Assembly: GCF_000003815.2 (NCBI RefSeq)
Contig: NC_049983.1
Location: 15,688,246-15,748,245, forward strand
Direction: 5' to 3'
DNA length: 60,000 nucleotides
Source of the DNA: Branchiostoma floridae
Taxonomy: Eukaryota; Chordata; Leptocardii; Amphioxiformes; Branchiostomatidae
A program made the position numbers and the translations under genes. Positions 48,265-58,740 of this stretch are shown here, piece after piece. The stretch's first letter is position 1; every line of letters starts with the position of its first letter. The notes beneath the pieces were generated by a model. That model saw nothing but the letters and a program-made list of their open reading frames with translations, was not told where the DNA came from and ran no database searches.

Positions 48265-50039
48265 TTATAAAATGACTGCACCCGACTCATGCACTGGTTC
48301 GTCGCTAACAAACTATCCCTTAACCCTTTGAAATGCAAATCAATGTTGGTGGGATCACACAAGTCCAAAGCTACTGACCAGCAGCTGCAGCTCATTCTAG
48401 ATGACACAGAGCTGGAGCAAGTGGGCACCTTTAAAGGTCTACTACGTAACATTTGAACAAAACAAAAAGTAGCTTTTCCTACTTTTTCTTTACATTGTTA
48501 GTTCAATCAACCATATAGCATTGCATACCAATATTTAGGGAGAGACGCTGCGACATCATTGCACCAAATAAGCATAAAAATTGTGATCTTCCAACAAACA
48601 GATGGGTTCAGGCCTGGTCACTGCCTGGCTCTTGTTCCTTATCAGCCTGGCTTCCCAGTGGGGGGCCAGTTGACAGTTTCCTTTGAGGATCTTTAAGTAC
48701 AGTAGGTTAGTTTTCTGTACAAGGTTTCTTTCAGTTTGAAGGGAATATGACCTCAGCTTGTTGATACCCTACAAAATAGACTAATAAGTTCATGACTATA
48801 TGCTATTTTAGAATGATTAGATATGGGTGTTTCCAAAGAAGAAGATCTCCATTGTGTTGTTTATCTCCAGTCTGCCATGTCCTAACTACCCCACCCCGGG
48901 GGACCTACCAGTGGCAAGCTGTTTTACAAACAGGAGGGTCTAACCAACTTGGTCTAACTAGGGAGGTCAACAGGTTACAGTGGGCCTAGAGCAGAATGTT
49001 TTGTAGGCTAATACTTTACGTTGCAAACGTGAAAAAATGACACATAAGTGTCAAAAACTGTCAAAAAGTGGTAGCAAATCTGAAATTTCTTAGTTCTAGA
49101 ATATTTCAAATTTGAGCGCAAAAAATTACGTAGTAGACCTTTAAGTACTTAGGAGTTGTCATAGACAAGGCCCTACTGTGGAATGACCACTTTCTCCATG
49201 TCAATAAGAAACTGTCGCAGATAATTGGCATCATGAAGTGTTTAAGGCCATTCCTAAACAGACAAGCGCTGTTGACAATCTACACTAGTCTGTTCCTCCC
49301 CCACATTCAATATTGCAGTACTGTATGGGACCAGGGAGGTAAAGGGGCCATCGACAAACTCCAAAAGTTGCAATATAGGGCGGGCAGGGTAATATTAGGG
49401 TGCGACCACTACACTTCTCGGGAAACTGTCTTGAACTTACTCGGCTGGACCCCTGTAGCACAGCACCACAGAAGAGCTAAGGCTGTTTTCATGTTCAAGG
49501 CTCTCAACGGTATGTTTCCTCCACACATATCACATTTGTTCACTACATCTGCTGATACACATTCACCACACCCGGCACAGTACACAGGGGGGGCTTCAAC
49601 TACCAAGAACACGGTTACAATACAAGAAGAAGTCTCTCTCGTTTTCCGGTGCAGCTTTGTGGAACTCGCTACCTGCACACTTAAGACTGCTCTACTTTCA
49701 AAACCATCTACACAACAGAATACCACATGATCTGATATGTAATCTGTCACGTCTTTGTTTTTCTGTTCACATTGGTATGCAAATTCCATTACTTATTTGA
49801 TTTCATTGATGATTTCGAGTTGTATTAGGATTAATGTGCACAATTGATTTGCCTTATTTTGTCTTAGTTAAATTGCGTTATCATTTGCCGATTCTTGCTG
49901 AGTCACCATGTATTTGATATTAAACTGTTATCATTTATTGTTATATATGTACGGGGTTTCCCCCCAGGGATCTTTGAAAAACGCCGGTCAGGCGACATGT
50001 ACCCCTGGATAAATAAAAATAAACAACAACAACAACAAT
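48265..50039 (+). mobile_element. 5'-truncated LINE (reverse-transcriptase thumb to 3' tail), split by a MITE
   Basis: The first part (48265-48434) reads LMHWFVANKLSLNPLKCKSM and later DDTELEQVGTF. After the inserted element the frame resumes at 49145 with KYLGVVID, then MKCLRPFLNRQALLTIYTSL and FLPHIQYCSTVWDQ, and on to ILGC and LLGWTPVAQHHRRAKAVFMF. This is the end of the palm and the thumb of a CR1/Jockey-type non-LTR reverse transcriptase (NPxKC, F.YLGV.ID and LP...YC..VW are family hallmarks). Near 49626 a 1-base frameshift moves the terminal SGAALWNSLPAHLR block to another frame. The 3' UTR ends at AATAAACAACAACAACAACA. The YxDD active site and endonuclease are missing, so it is inactive. 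Confidence 0.9.
48435..49140. mobile_element. TTAA-flanked inverted-repeat element nested in the LINE
   Basis: A 706-bp element with perfect 15-bp terminal inverted repeats (AGGTCTACTACGTAA and its complement), flanked by TTAA at 48431-48434 and 49141-49144. Removing the element and one TTAA joins GTGGGCACCTTTAA to GTACTTAGGAG. This restores the LINE frame as V-G-T-F-K-Y-L-G-V exactly, so the boundaries are certain. TTAA duplications are made by piggyBac and Kolobok transposases. The ends lack the CCC start usual for piggyBac, so Kolobok-like is slightly favoured. No transposase frame is present (the longest is about 65 codons), so it is a non-autonomous element. Confidence 0.92.
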
Positions 50040-52027
50040 AAAGCATGGCATTTTTTGGAAGTCCTTTCCATGCAATTATAATGAGCTTCTGTAGTGGTCA
50101 TTTGAAAACAAAAACAATAACAAAGAACACAAACAGAAAAATTCACTTTTATGCAGTGTCAGGATATCTATTGGAGGCCCATTCTATAGGATGCTATAGA
50201 GTTGACTTTGAAAAAAAGAAAGCAGTGGAATATCAATGTGTGTGGGTGGTGAGGGGTGGGCAGTATAGCAGCAGACACTAATCCCGTAACTATGTCTCAA
50301 AAGGGGATGTTGCAAAATGTAGCAAAATTAAGTACTGTATTTTCTATGAATGGGGGAAGTCTAACAAGGTGGTTACGGATTTATCGAATTGATTCCACAC
50401 CGAGGATTGCTGACGTTAAGCACTGGCAAAGGTGAATAAACTGCATATCTATGAGACTATGTACAACTCAAGGGTTGTGTTTGCCATGTCAAAAAAAATG
50501 TAAAACATTATGCCTGCTCAATATTGCTTTACACATTTTATAGTTATCAAATAATCTACAAAAATCTTTTCCGTAAAATTAATGGACCAGGTTGGTATTT
50601 GAAAGGTCAAGGGTAATCAAAGGAAACAATCACATCTTGATTGGAAACTCCATCAACTCGACGATCGTTAAAGACACATTTTCTTAATGAAGAGCACTAA
50701 CGATACATTCTCACTAACTGGTACTTTTATAAAGGCCTTTACACCCTATACCTTGATAATGGATTTGCAGTTGAAAGAGTCATCAGAGCATTGCTACCAG
50801 TAGCATTATCTAAAGCCCTGTTACCGCCTTTAAATTGACCATTGAGGCCAGTCTCAATTCATCAATGTGAGGTGCCTTAACTGCACTCTGTTTGATGCTT
50901 GTTTTCTGAATTTGATGATGAAGAAAGTTTCCACATTGACCTTGAAAGTCAGGGTCACACCATCTGGCAGCTCAGAACCTAATTGTCTTGACCTTCACCA
51001 AATTGTCTTGACCCGTCGTTGAAGGTCAGGCATCCAGGTAACATCTGATAATGAGTTCTGGATGTGATGCACTAAAAGAGAGTTGTCTTATGTATTTTCA
51101 ATCAACGTAGTTCAAAGGAATTGTGATACACACTTTGCTGCTTTTATTGATCTTTCGTGACGTTGGTCTCTAACAAAGGATCAGGATTTGAAGCATCAAC
51201 CTTTTGGAAATTCAACGCAATTCTACTAACAATGTAATGCTCAAAGCGCACAAAACGTATCTACAATTCAACCATTATCTGCTGCCGTCTGATGTAGGGA
51301 ACTAAGGACCTTTATTTTCGGAGCTAATCATAGCGCCATGGAATTTGAGAGCTATTGATAGCTCAATACCTTTATTGTCCATGTTACATGCATATATGCA
51401 TACCAAAAGGGGTAAGAATATCCCCATATCCAATTCCATGTTGCACAAGAAGCTTGACCACAGGGGGAAATGGTACAAGTTTGATTTATTTAGGCTTGCC
51501 AGAGAGGAATGAAGATGCATTCATTTCCGTCCACCAGTACGACGATTTGCTAACCGGATTTCCTGGTTAGGGAGGCAACACAAATTGATGATGTAATTAC
51601 TTCATTTTAGAAGGGCTTGCGGTAAATGTAGCAAAATGAAGTACCACATTAAAGTACTGTGAATTGGTGTAGACTTAATGACGTGTCCATTACATAGATT
51701 GAAATGTTTCCGCCTGACTGATTGCTAGGATTAGACTCTTCGTGCAGAAACATTAAAGCGAGTAAAGTAGAGGCCGGCAAGATGCAAGTAATCTTTAGCT
51801 GAGAAAGTAGTTATTATATAATTAGTGAGAGGTGTTGTGGAGAGTAGATAACACACTGCAAATAGTCCCCCTCGAGCCATAGTGAAGTGGGTAGGTATAA
51901 TTATAGGTTTTATAGACTGGAGGAAAGTAGAGGAGGAAAAACATTATTTGTAGAAAACTTAGATGACGCTCAAAGCTCACATGACGTATTTGCAATTCAA
52001 CTTCTATCTGCTGCCTTCTGATGTAGG
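50040..52027. other. intergenic with short direct repeats
   Basis: Two ~62-bp blocks, 51237-51300 and 51963-52027, share TGCTCAAAGC.CACA, ACGTAT.T.CAATTCAAC, TATCTGCTGCC.TCTGATGTAG. They lie 726 bp apart, and their flanks do not align. A pair of AATTGTCTTGACC words occurs at 50980-51013. GTAGCAAAAT.AAGTAC occurs near 50321 and 51629. They may be ends of a dispersed repeat. No gene recognised. Confidence 0.5.
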
Positions 52028-54184
52028 AAGCTGGAGCGTAGATATAGATAACATCTTGAAGTTTTACTAGTTATCGTATATGTAGTAAAGCTTCAATATT
52101 CCTTTAACTTGGTTGGCAAAACAATTCGAACAAACTGATAACATGTAGTCATATCTGTAATACCTAATATATCATCATTAACACGATACTATAAGATACC
52201 TTTTGACAGAACTATAGAGTCCATACATAGTATAGCTGACTATGTGGCGTTGATATGTTACAGTATCGTTCATTAATTGTCTAGTATTTTCACAGTGCAA
52301 GACATGGTATAAATCATATAGTGGTACCATAATCAACAGCATGTGCATGCTGAATTCAGTTTAAGAAACATCGTGAGGTGCTGGGTGTGCACTTGTTACA
52401 GAACTTGACAGTGTCAACTTTTTCAGTTTTTCTTTTTCATCGCAAGAAGCTGTCGTGGTGTGATGTAAGTCAAGCTATTGTCGCCAGAGGGAGTAAGCGA
52501 GCACTTGGCATCGTCAAAAAAGCAAATAATTCTGGTGACTTGTTCTGGTGAGAACCATGACTTATGGATTGAAAAGAGTGTAGTCTACTAATGGACATCG
52601 TATGTCCGGTGCATCGACAGAACGGATGCAGCGCTAGCAAAGCATTAAGCGTTCCTCGCCGAAACTTCTTATAAATTGGCACAGACTTCTAACATTGATA
52701 TCGATCTTATACGGATAAACTATGCTGTCAGCTTGTCATCTTGTCCATTCCCTATAGTCAATTTTGTTCTATTTGTCAAAATAGAGGTGCGCGGAGAAAA
52801 TTACTAAGGAAAAACCATCGCTGTCACGACGCGCCATTTTATTCACAGATCCAAAATCTGCTGATTTCAGGCTGACAAAGACTCAGATTGTGCCATAGCG
52901 GACAAGTGACAAAGCAGGCCGGAGGACCGGAGCTTAACTGGATTGGCGGGTTGCCATTCAGGGGATTTCAGACGACACCGGTCAGGGCACGTTTGTCTTT
53001 GTGACGTGTCGTGTTGTTCGGTGTTGTCATGGAAACCATAACAGGCAATTGTGGTGAGACTAACAAGGTTTTCAGTCACAGTACGTGGTAGGTCCTTTAA
53101 CTACAAGGCTCGTGCTTCTTTAGTTTGACTGTAGCTCGAGCAAATCAACTCTTTTGTCCCCTCGAAAGATCCACCATCCTACACCTTTTTTTTACCTCAA
53201 AATTCTAATGTTGAACCAGTGGAACATCGTTCGTTGAAGTAATAGAAATTAAATGTTCTCATCGAATGATCCTATTGCACGAACAGCTAAAAAAATGCAA
53301 CTATGTAATTTCAAGACAGCAGAAATGATTATTGTCAGTTTACATTAACTTAACAAGTTTGCTAATGATATAGATGTGTATCTTAGTACATTCCGATTTA
53401 TAAGTGATTCGACATCCATTGGTGTGAAAATAGAAATAAGCGACAGACTTTGATCTAATTAGAATTCTGATGCCACAATTACCTGAAGCCCGGATGGAAT
53501 TTGATTACTATGCGTGGGAACATGTTAACAATGTTACCGCCGGTGGACAACGTGAATGAACAAACTAGACTGGAAGTCAGCTTGTAGTTATTAGGAGGTA
53601 GAGATGGACAAAATATGATAGTAAGATTGAAAATTGAAGGATCTCAAAGTTATCGGTATTTAGAACTTCGTAGTTTTCAAACAATTCCATATATATATAG
53701 ATATTATGTGCTGTTGCACTGTTTTATTTGGTTTGTATTTAAACAGCAAATTTCATTTCGTAGAAACGTATTGAGAATTTTTTAAAAAGTTCCTGTCCAC
53801 TTTTATACCCTACTGGTAAATGTGTCAACAGAAATAGGAAGAAGCCTGTTCGGGGATTAAGAACCCCACGGCCTTGAATACCTGTTCACCTTCACCGCCC
53901 CCCTCCCACACTGGGAAGACAGAGGTTCGCGTGGTCCGGACGTTATGGCGGGCTGTTCGAATTCCGTGCTATGTTTACTGTAAACACGGGAAGTCGTCAG
54001 TGAAAATAAGTTTGCACTTTACCGACACAAAAGGCACCATTGTGCAGCGAGCTTTGGCGAGAACGCGATGTTTTCTGCGTGTCTAGTACAGGAGTCACGG
54101 GGGTTTGGCCAAGTGGATTGTGGCGACAGTATTTGTGGAAATATGTGTGATCGTCAGGTACAAACTTGGTGTTTCTGTTCTCTT
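52028..54184. other. intergenic, no gene recognised
   Basis: Frames of about 70 codons (52470-52682, 52867-53079, 53874-54086) carry no family features. A GC-richer patch at 53860-54080 contains a TGTTCGAATTCC word like a B box, but I cannot match an A box to it. Confidence 0.4.
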
Positions 54185-54435
54185 CTTACATCATCTAACA
54201 TCTTCTCCAGGTAGACCGTAGGGCCTGAGAGCATATTTTCCACTCTTCTAGATCTTGAAATATCCCCTCCTCCTCCTGAGTCTATCAGGTCTGCCCAGTC
54301 TGTACTTTGTCAGTATCTCCTGTATGCTGTCCCTGCATTGTTTCTGGGTCGCAGCCTAATGGCGCTTGCCCTTTCAATTCAAAGCCATATTGGAAATTCT
54401 TCACTCATCCATTCTTTCCACATGTCCTAGCCATC
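54185..54435 (-). mobile_element. decayed LINE reverse-transcriptase C terminus
   Basis: On the minus strand from 54435 the sequence reads LGHVERMDE, then stop codons interspersed with MALN, KGKRH, CRDSIQEIL, and in a shifted frame DLEEWKICSQALRSTWRRC. The order WLGHV.RMD, a Gly/Lys/Arg-rich stretch, a WRDS..E.L block and D.EEW near the end is the standard C-terminal layout of many non-LTR retrotransposon polyproteins. Several in-frame stops and at least one shift make it an old relic. The match is by eye. Confidence 0.5.
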
Positions 54436-56030
54436 TGTGGCTTCTTTTTCTATGTGTTTATCCTTATATCTTACAAAGGTTTACAGCAACATTATGAAAT
54501 CTTAACAGTACAAATAGAGATATAGGAACTTTTGAGACCAATTATGTCCTGTCTACATTGTTCTGTGGCTGGCCCCTCCTCATCCCAGTGACTTGAACCT
54601 GCGGATGCGAATGGGGGGGGGGTGTCTTAAGTGATAACAAACATTGTACAAGTTCCTATTCTTTGACTCATGATACCAAAACATTCGACATAGCATAGTT
54701 GTTTTCCACATTTTGAAATGAATAGAGGCAAGCCGGCTTTGTCAGTGTTTCCTGTGTGAAATACTTGACAGCAAAGAAAGAAACGTTGAACGGTATCTAT
54801 GATTGCGTATAATGTACCTACTAGTACCTAAATTCATCATACGCATGTACCGTCAACGCCAGCAGGCTTATTTTACATTCTGTGTCTACTTTTTTTTAGA
54901 TGAAATAAAAGTTCTATACCACTATAAGTTTCACTTCTTTATTATAAGATTCATACACACACAAGACATGTCTACTTCAGACAATGGTATTCTATTGAGA
55001 CCAAACGCACAGCACTCGGAGCTTTGATTAAGTATGACCTCTGAAAGGTCAACACATTGTAAACATGTCCTTCTGACACTAGGGAGGACAGGCTGTCCGT
55101 CAGTATAAACACAACATACCAGTGCAGTATATAGTATAGTAAAATTGACTTCATATGATGTAGAGACGAAGTGTGACGTAATGCAACGCTATAATATATG
55201 ATGTGATGCAATTAAATATAAGCACAATTAAATGTGCTACATGAGGATGCATGTCGTGAAATCGGTGTCATTGCTCTATAACAAGAATCAAAGACTCAGC
55301 TTATGAAACTTACAATGCCGCTTATAAGAAGCTTAGGAACAACCTGTTATCAAAACCCCATCAATTTTTAGTACACATCGTTAAGTTAAGATTGGATGTA
55401 GAACTCTAGAGACAGGCTTACCCAATTGTAAGTGTACGAGAACCCAATAGAATACCGGAGACAAAATAATCCCAACACCTTATTGCTCATGATTATATAT
55501 ATATAGTCTGGTCATCATCCTTCGTTCTTCGTTGTAACCACTGACTGCAATTCTTCTTCTCTTTCTAACGACAAGCAAAAACGATTTAGCAGGTATGGAG
55601 TATTGACGCAGGTATTTTCTAGATCCACTATCTAAGGGGATAACCAACACTCCGACGTGTTTTATCGTAAGACAATTGTTCCGTGTCCGACCAGAGCGCC
55701 TCAGGCAGGCAAGTGTTATGTCATAGAGGGTATTTGAGAGCGTTAGCAGTAAGGCTGTGATAGGAGATTTACCTAATACCCTGTTAAGCCTGAATAACTT
55801 TACTTAAGATCTATGCTAATTCTAGAAACACAACAGACGTTGAAAAAGAAATATATTGATGATTTCGTTTACTTTAAATTTATAGTTACCATAAACTCGG
55901 CTTTCGAAAATAGAGAAAACCTTGAAACTACAAAACGCTTCTTCCTACATACCCCTTAGTAGCCATTCAAAGTTAGTTCTCACAGTTATTATAAGTCTAT
56001 ACAAATTGCAAGTTCCATTCGGTAAGTCAG
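54436..56030. other. intergenic, no gene recognised
   Basis: AT-rich sequence with a run of 10 G at 54613-54622. Frames of 74-79 codons have no known features. It forms the upstream flank of the fibrocystin-like gene. Confidence 0.45.
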
Positions 56031-56433
56031 TGAACCGACGCATGCACGAAAGACCGGGTTTACCTAGACAGACCCGTGCGTTCCAGGGCTTTGTTCCCGG
56101 CGTCCACGTCCACAAATCCCCGCACAAAACGGCGAGATTACCAGACTTCCCGGCTACTTTCAAAGAAAAATGGCGGCTTGTTCTCTCTACTAGAGGATCC
56201 ATAGTTACAGTCACAACTTCGCCCCGGGCGCCGGTAGCCGCCCGTGTCGCTGGACTTCGCTAGATAAACAAGCACTGAATGAACACAACTTCGACAACTA
56301 TGTGTGGGAAACACGCTAGAACAAGCCGGGCTAAAAATGGCGTGTGAACTAATGTCATAAGATGGTACTTCCCACGAGACGATCGACGTTTAAGAAGACC
56401 GATTCCTCAGTGAATATACCTGTCTAAGGAGAT
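56031..56433 (+). promoter_or_regulatory. putative promoter and 5' UTR of the fibrocystin-like gene
   Basis: Directly upstream of the first coding exon, CG-dinucleotide density rises sharply (56031-56260, including CCCCGGGCGCCGGTAGCCG) compared with the AT-rich flank. AAAAATGGCGGC (56166-56177) and AAAAATGGCGTG (56334-56345) resemble the YY1 site AAGATGGCGGC often found near animal transcription starts. No TATA box is evident. The overlapping 113-codon frame (55922-56263) is better explained by the loss of AT-rich stop codons in a GC-rich stretch. The start site cannot be fixed without transcript data. Confidence 0.45.
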
Positions 56434-56491
56434 ATGTGGAGAGGAGTGGTGGGGTTCCTTCTGGTGCTAGCGGCGGCGATTGTATACACAG
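56434..56491 (+). CDS. fibrocystin-L (PKHD1L1)-like, coding exon 1: signal peptide
   Basis: ATG at 56434 opens MWRGVVGFLLVLAAAIVYT, a classic signal peptide: one Arg, a hydrophobic core of about 13 residues, then a small-residue cleavage region near Ala20 (the codon is completed by exon 2). The exon ends at 56491 before a consensus GTAAGT donor and leaves phase 1, which matches the next exon. This start is preferred because it gives a complete signal sequence joined in frame to an extracellular domain, and because CG-rich sequence lies just upstream. The base at -3 is G, an acceptable start context. Fibrocystin-L is a very large type I membrane protein with many IPT/TIG domains, G8 domains and parallel beta-helix repeats. 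Only its extreme N terminus is here. Confidence 0.75.
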
Positions 56492-58070
56492 GTAAGTGCC
56501 GATATACTACATGTGTACTGTTTCAATTGCTATTGTCTAACATGTTCTGTTATGGGCGGGCGGTATTCTTTTGAAACATTTAACCGTACACTACCTACCT
56601 AAGTTGCATATAGTTTATATAGATAGGAGATCCAATCATATAGTTTACACCTGAGTTCACGAAAATAATATTCTACTGAAAATAACTACCTAAAACTAAA
56701 AAGCAGAGAAAAGACATTCTCACCACACTAGTCGGTATTCGTCATATAAACAAAAGTAGGTATATTGTCTAAAGGCTTTAGTGCACCTGGGTAGCTGAAC
56801 AATGGGAATCGGTGGTTGTGTAGTCTTTGGAATCACTTCCTGGACGATTTGTAATGGATACATGAAATGCCGAATTATTTTAAATTAGATATTGCCATAA
56901 ATATGAATTTCAACTTAACTTTAATTAAAATGTTGGATACAATCCATCATAGGGTGTGCCTTTTTTTGCAATGGATCGATAATGTATGTTAGTTAGAGAA
57001 GGCCTCTTGTCCACTGCATGGGGACCTTTGGCAAACAAAACTGATATTGGATTTGTATGACCTATGGCATTTTAGACTACTTACATGTATGTCCATTATG
57101 TGAAACGAATGCTTTAAAAAGACCGCAAATCACACAATTACAAAGCTTAAAATACACAGGTTGGTAGCAACACCAATATGACGAAAACTATTTGAGGAAA
57201 GTTTTCGCCTGCATGCTCATCTTTTCATGGCAGCACGGCTCTGTTAGTTTATATTTGTGTATTGTCAATGGTGGGGGAATCGCTCCTGTCCGCTGCACGG
57301 CGACGTATAGAAGGTGTCAACAAGTCTGACACGCTGCTAATCGCGTGCCTTTCATTCACACCTGGCCGAACAGGTGATCCAAGATAAGTGTTACCTACAG
57401 CTGTCAAGGTGTACAGACAATTCTGCGTGCCAGCCCAACCCCCCCCCCCCCCCATCATTATATGCACATGTACAGGGCGTGTTGATCATGCAGTTAAGTA
57501 AGAGTCAGTTTACAAAAACACACTGCACAGACCTCTTTCCTACTATTTTTTTTGCTTAGGAACAGTGTGAATTCGATGTAGAAAATAAAATTGCACATCT
57601 GTTAAATGATGGTTCTAGTGCAGGGTTCATGTACTGCGTTTGAAGTATCTGTAAAACTGAAATTTTGATTTTGTCGCGGAGTGGCCAGATACTTTATGTA
57701 TTACATTGCATTTGCAAGCTACAAAAACTTTACTTTTGTCTAATCATTTCTACTCCCCTAAAGTCCAGTATATGATGTTTTGACTGACATCACAGCTACC
57801 AAGCTTGTTGATTTTTGAAGAGTCAGACTTACACAAAAATAACATGACCAAAGTGCATATACTAAATTGAATTTGAATTTACATGACAAGTCGCTGAATT
57901 TAACTGTCCAATATGGCGGACGGGGTCGACAATACATAGTCGCATGAGTGCAAGGCCAAGGACCCAAGAGACAATCCGGCCTGCATTACGTTACATGTAT
58001 ATGCATATATAGGGTGCATTCCACGTATAGAAATACGTTGTGATCAGCAATAAACAATTCTTCCTAACAG
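56492..58070 (+). other. intron 1 of the fibrocystin-like gene
   Basis: A 1579-bp intron from GTAAGT to a TTCCTAACAG acceptor. It contains a run of 15 C at 57439-57453 and an ATATGGCGGAC word at 57911 but no additional exon I can support. Frames inside (57249-57467, 57758-57967) have no domain. Confidence 0.7.
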
Positions 58071-58154
58071 CCGGAAGTGTTCCCTGCGTCACATCCGTCA
58101 CGCCCTCATCAGGCAGTGTCCATGGCGGAACACAGGTCACCCTCAAAGGGTCAG
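58071..58154 (+). CDS. fibrocystin-L (PKHD1L1)-like, coding exon 2: start of first IPT/TIG domain
   Basis: 84 bp between an AACAG acceptor and a GTCAGT donor, phase 1 at both ends. It reads VPCVTSVTPSSGSVHGGTQV then TLKGSG. The V..V.P..GS..GGT.VT..G.GF pattern is the first two strands of an IPT/TIG immunoglobulin-like domain. In vertebrate PKHD1L1 the mature protein starts with exactly such a domain shortly after the signal peptide, and the order and spacing agree. PKHD1 (fibrocystin) also begins this way but fits less well, and plexins or other TIG proteins have longer N-terminal domains first. The exon has no stop, frameshift or odd codon use. Confidence 0.85.
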
Positions 58155-58218
58155 GTCAGTGGATTTCAATAACGTTTAAACAACCGAAGTGAAAGTATTG
58201 TATAAATTGTTATCATGT

Positions 58219-58264
58219 GTACGCGCGCGCGTGCAAGAGAGAAAGAGAGAGAGAGAGAGAGAGT
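58219..58264. repeat. (CG)n/(GA)n microsatellite in intron 2
   Basis: A short ACGCGCGCGCGTG run followed by about 14 GA units. It lies inside the 444-bp intron between 58155 and 58598. The 77-codon frame through it is not coding. Confidence 0.9.
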
Positions 58265-58598
58265 AATGTTCCAACGTCCGAATCAGGTATTCGAACTTTC
58301 GATGGCGCCGCACTCGGCCCGCTCGAAACAGTTCGATTTATTCGAATGGAGCCCGTGTGATACTCCTTTCGAACCTGTGCGATACGGAAGTTATGGCCCG
58401 GTCCGGAACACCCGTATCGAACGCTTTCGCGTCACAGGTATGACATAAATGCCCTTATCGGTTGGCAAATAAATAAGAGGCTCTAATAACGAATGACGAA
58501 ATGACTTGTGTTACAATTACCAGCGTATTGTACTTTTTCTTTTGATAGTATTAATGTATATCAATTAATATGTAATGTGTTAACATCTGTTATTACAG

Positions 58599-58740
58599 GG
58601 TTTACTTCTACACAGTTCGCCTTTGGACCCGGCAATGAGCTTGTGGGATATCGGGTCTACTTCAGAACCAACATCCGGGAACTTCCATGTGACGTCATAC
58701 CGTATCTCAGCGGGTCTCGTCAGATCGTCTGCACCACGAG
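58599..58740 (+). CDS. fibrocystin-L (PKHD1L1)-like, coding exon 3: rest of first IPT/TIG domain
   Basis: 142 bp from a TTATTACAG acceptor to a GTAAGA donor, entered in phase 1 and left in phase 2. It reads GFTSTQFAFGPGNELVGYRV, then FRTNIRELPCDVIPYL and SGSRQIVCTTR. This completes the IPT fold: Cys78 and Cys92 in L-P-C-D-V and Q-I-V-C-T-T-R are the pair that usually closes the domain, and the C.TR ending is typical of PKHD1-family TIG domains. The long insert between strands (residues 53-70) also matches the first domain of PKHD1L1. With exons 1 and 2 it gives 94 complete codons. Further exons must lie beyond position 60000, so the annotation is partial at the 3' end. Confidence 0.87.

Noticed and set aside
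53870-54000. TGTTCGAATTCC word resembling a tRNA/SINE B box
   Set aside because: No matching A box or SINE body block could be found nearby.
55922-56263. 113-codon plus-strand and 89-codon minus-strand frames upstream of the fibrocystin-like gene
   Set aside because: They overlap on both strands in a CG-rich stretch where stop codons are scarce. The promoter/5' UTR explanation is simpler, and neither resembles a protein family.
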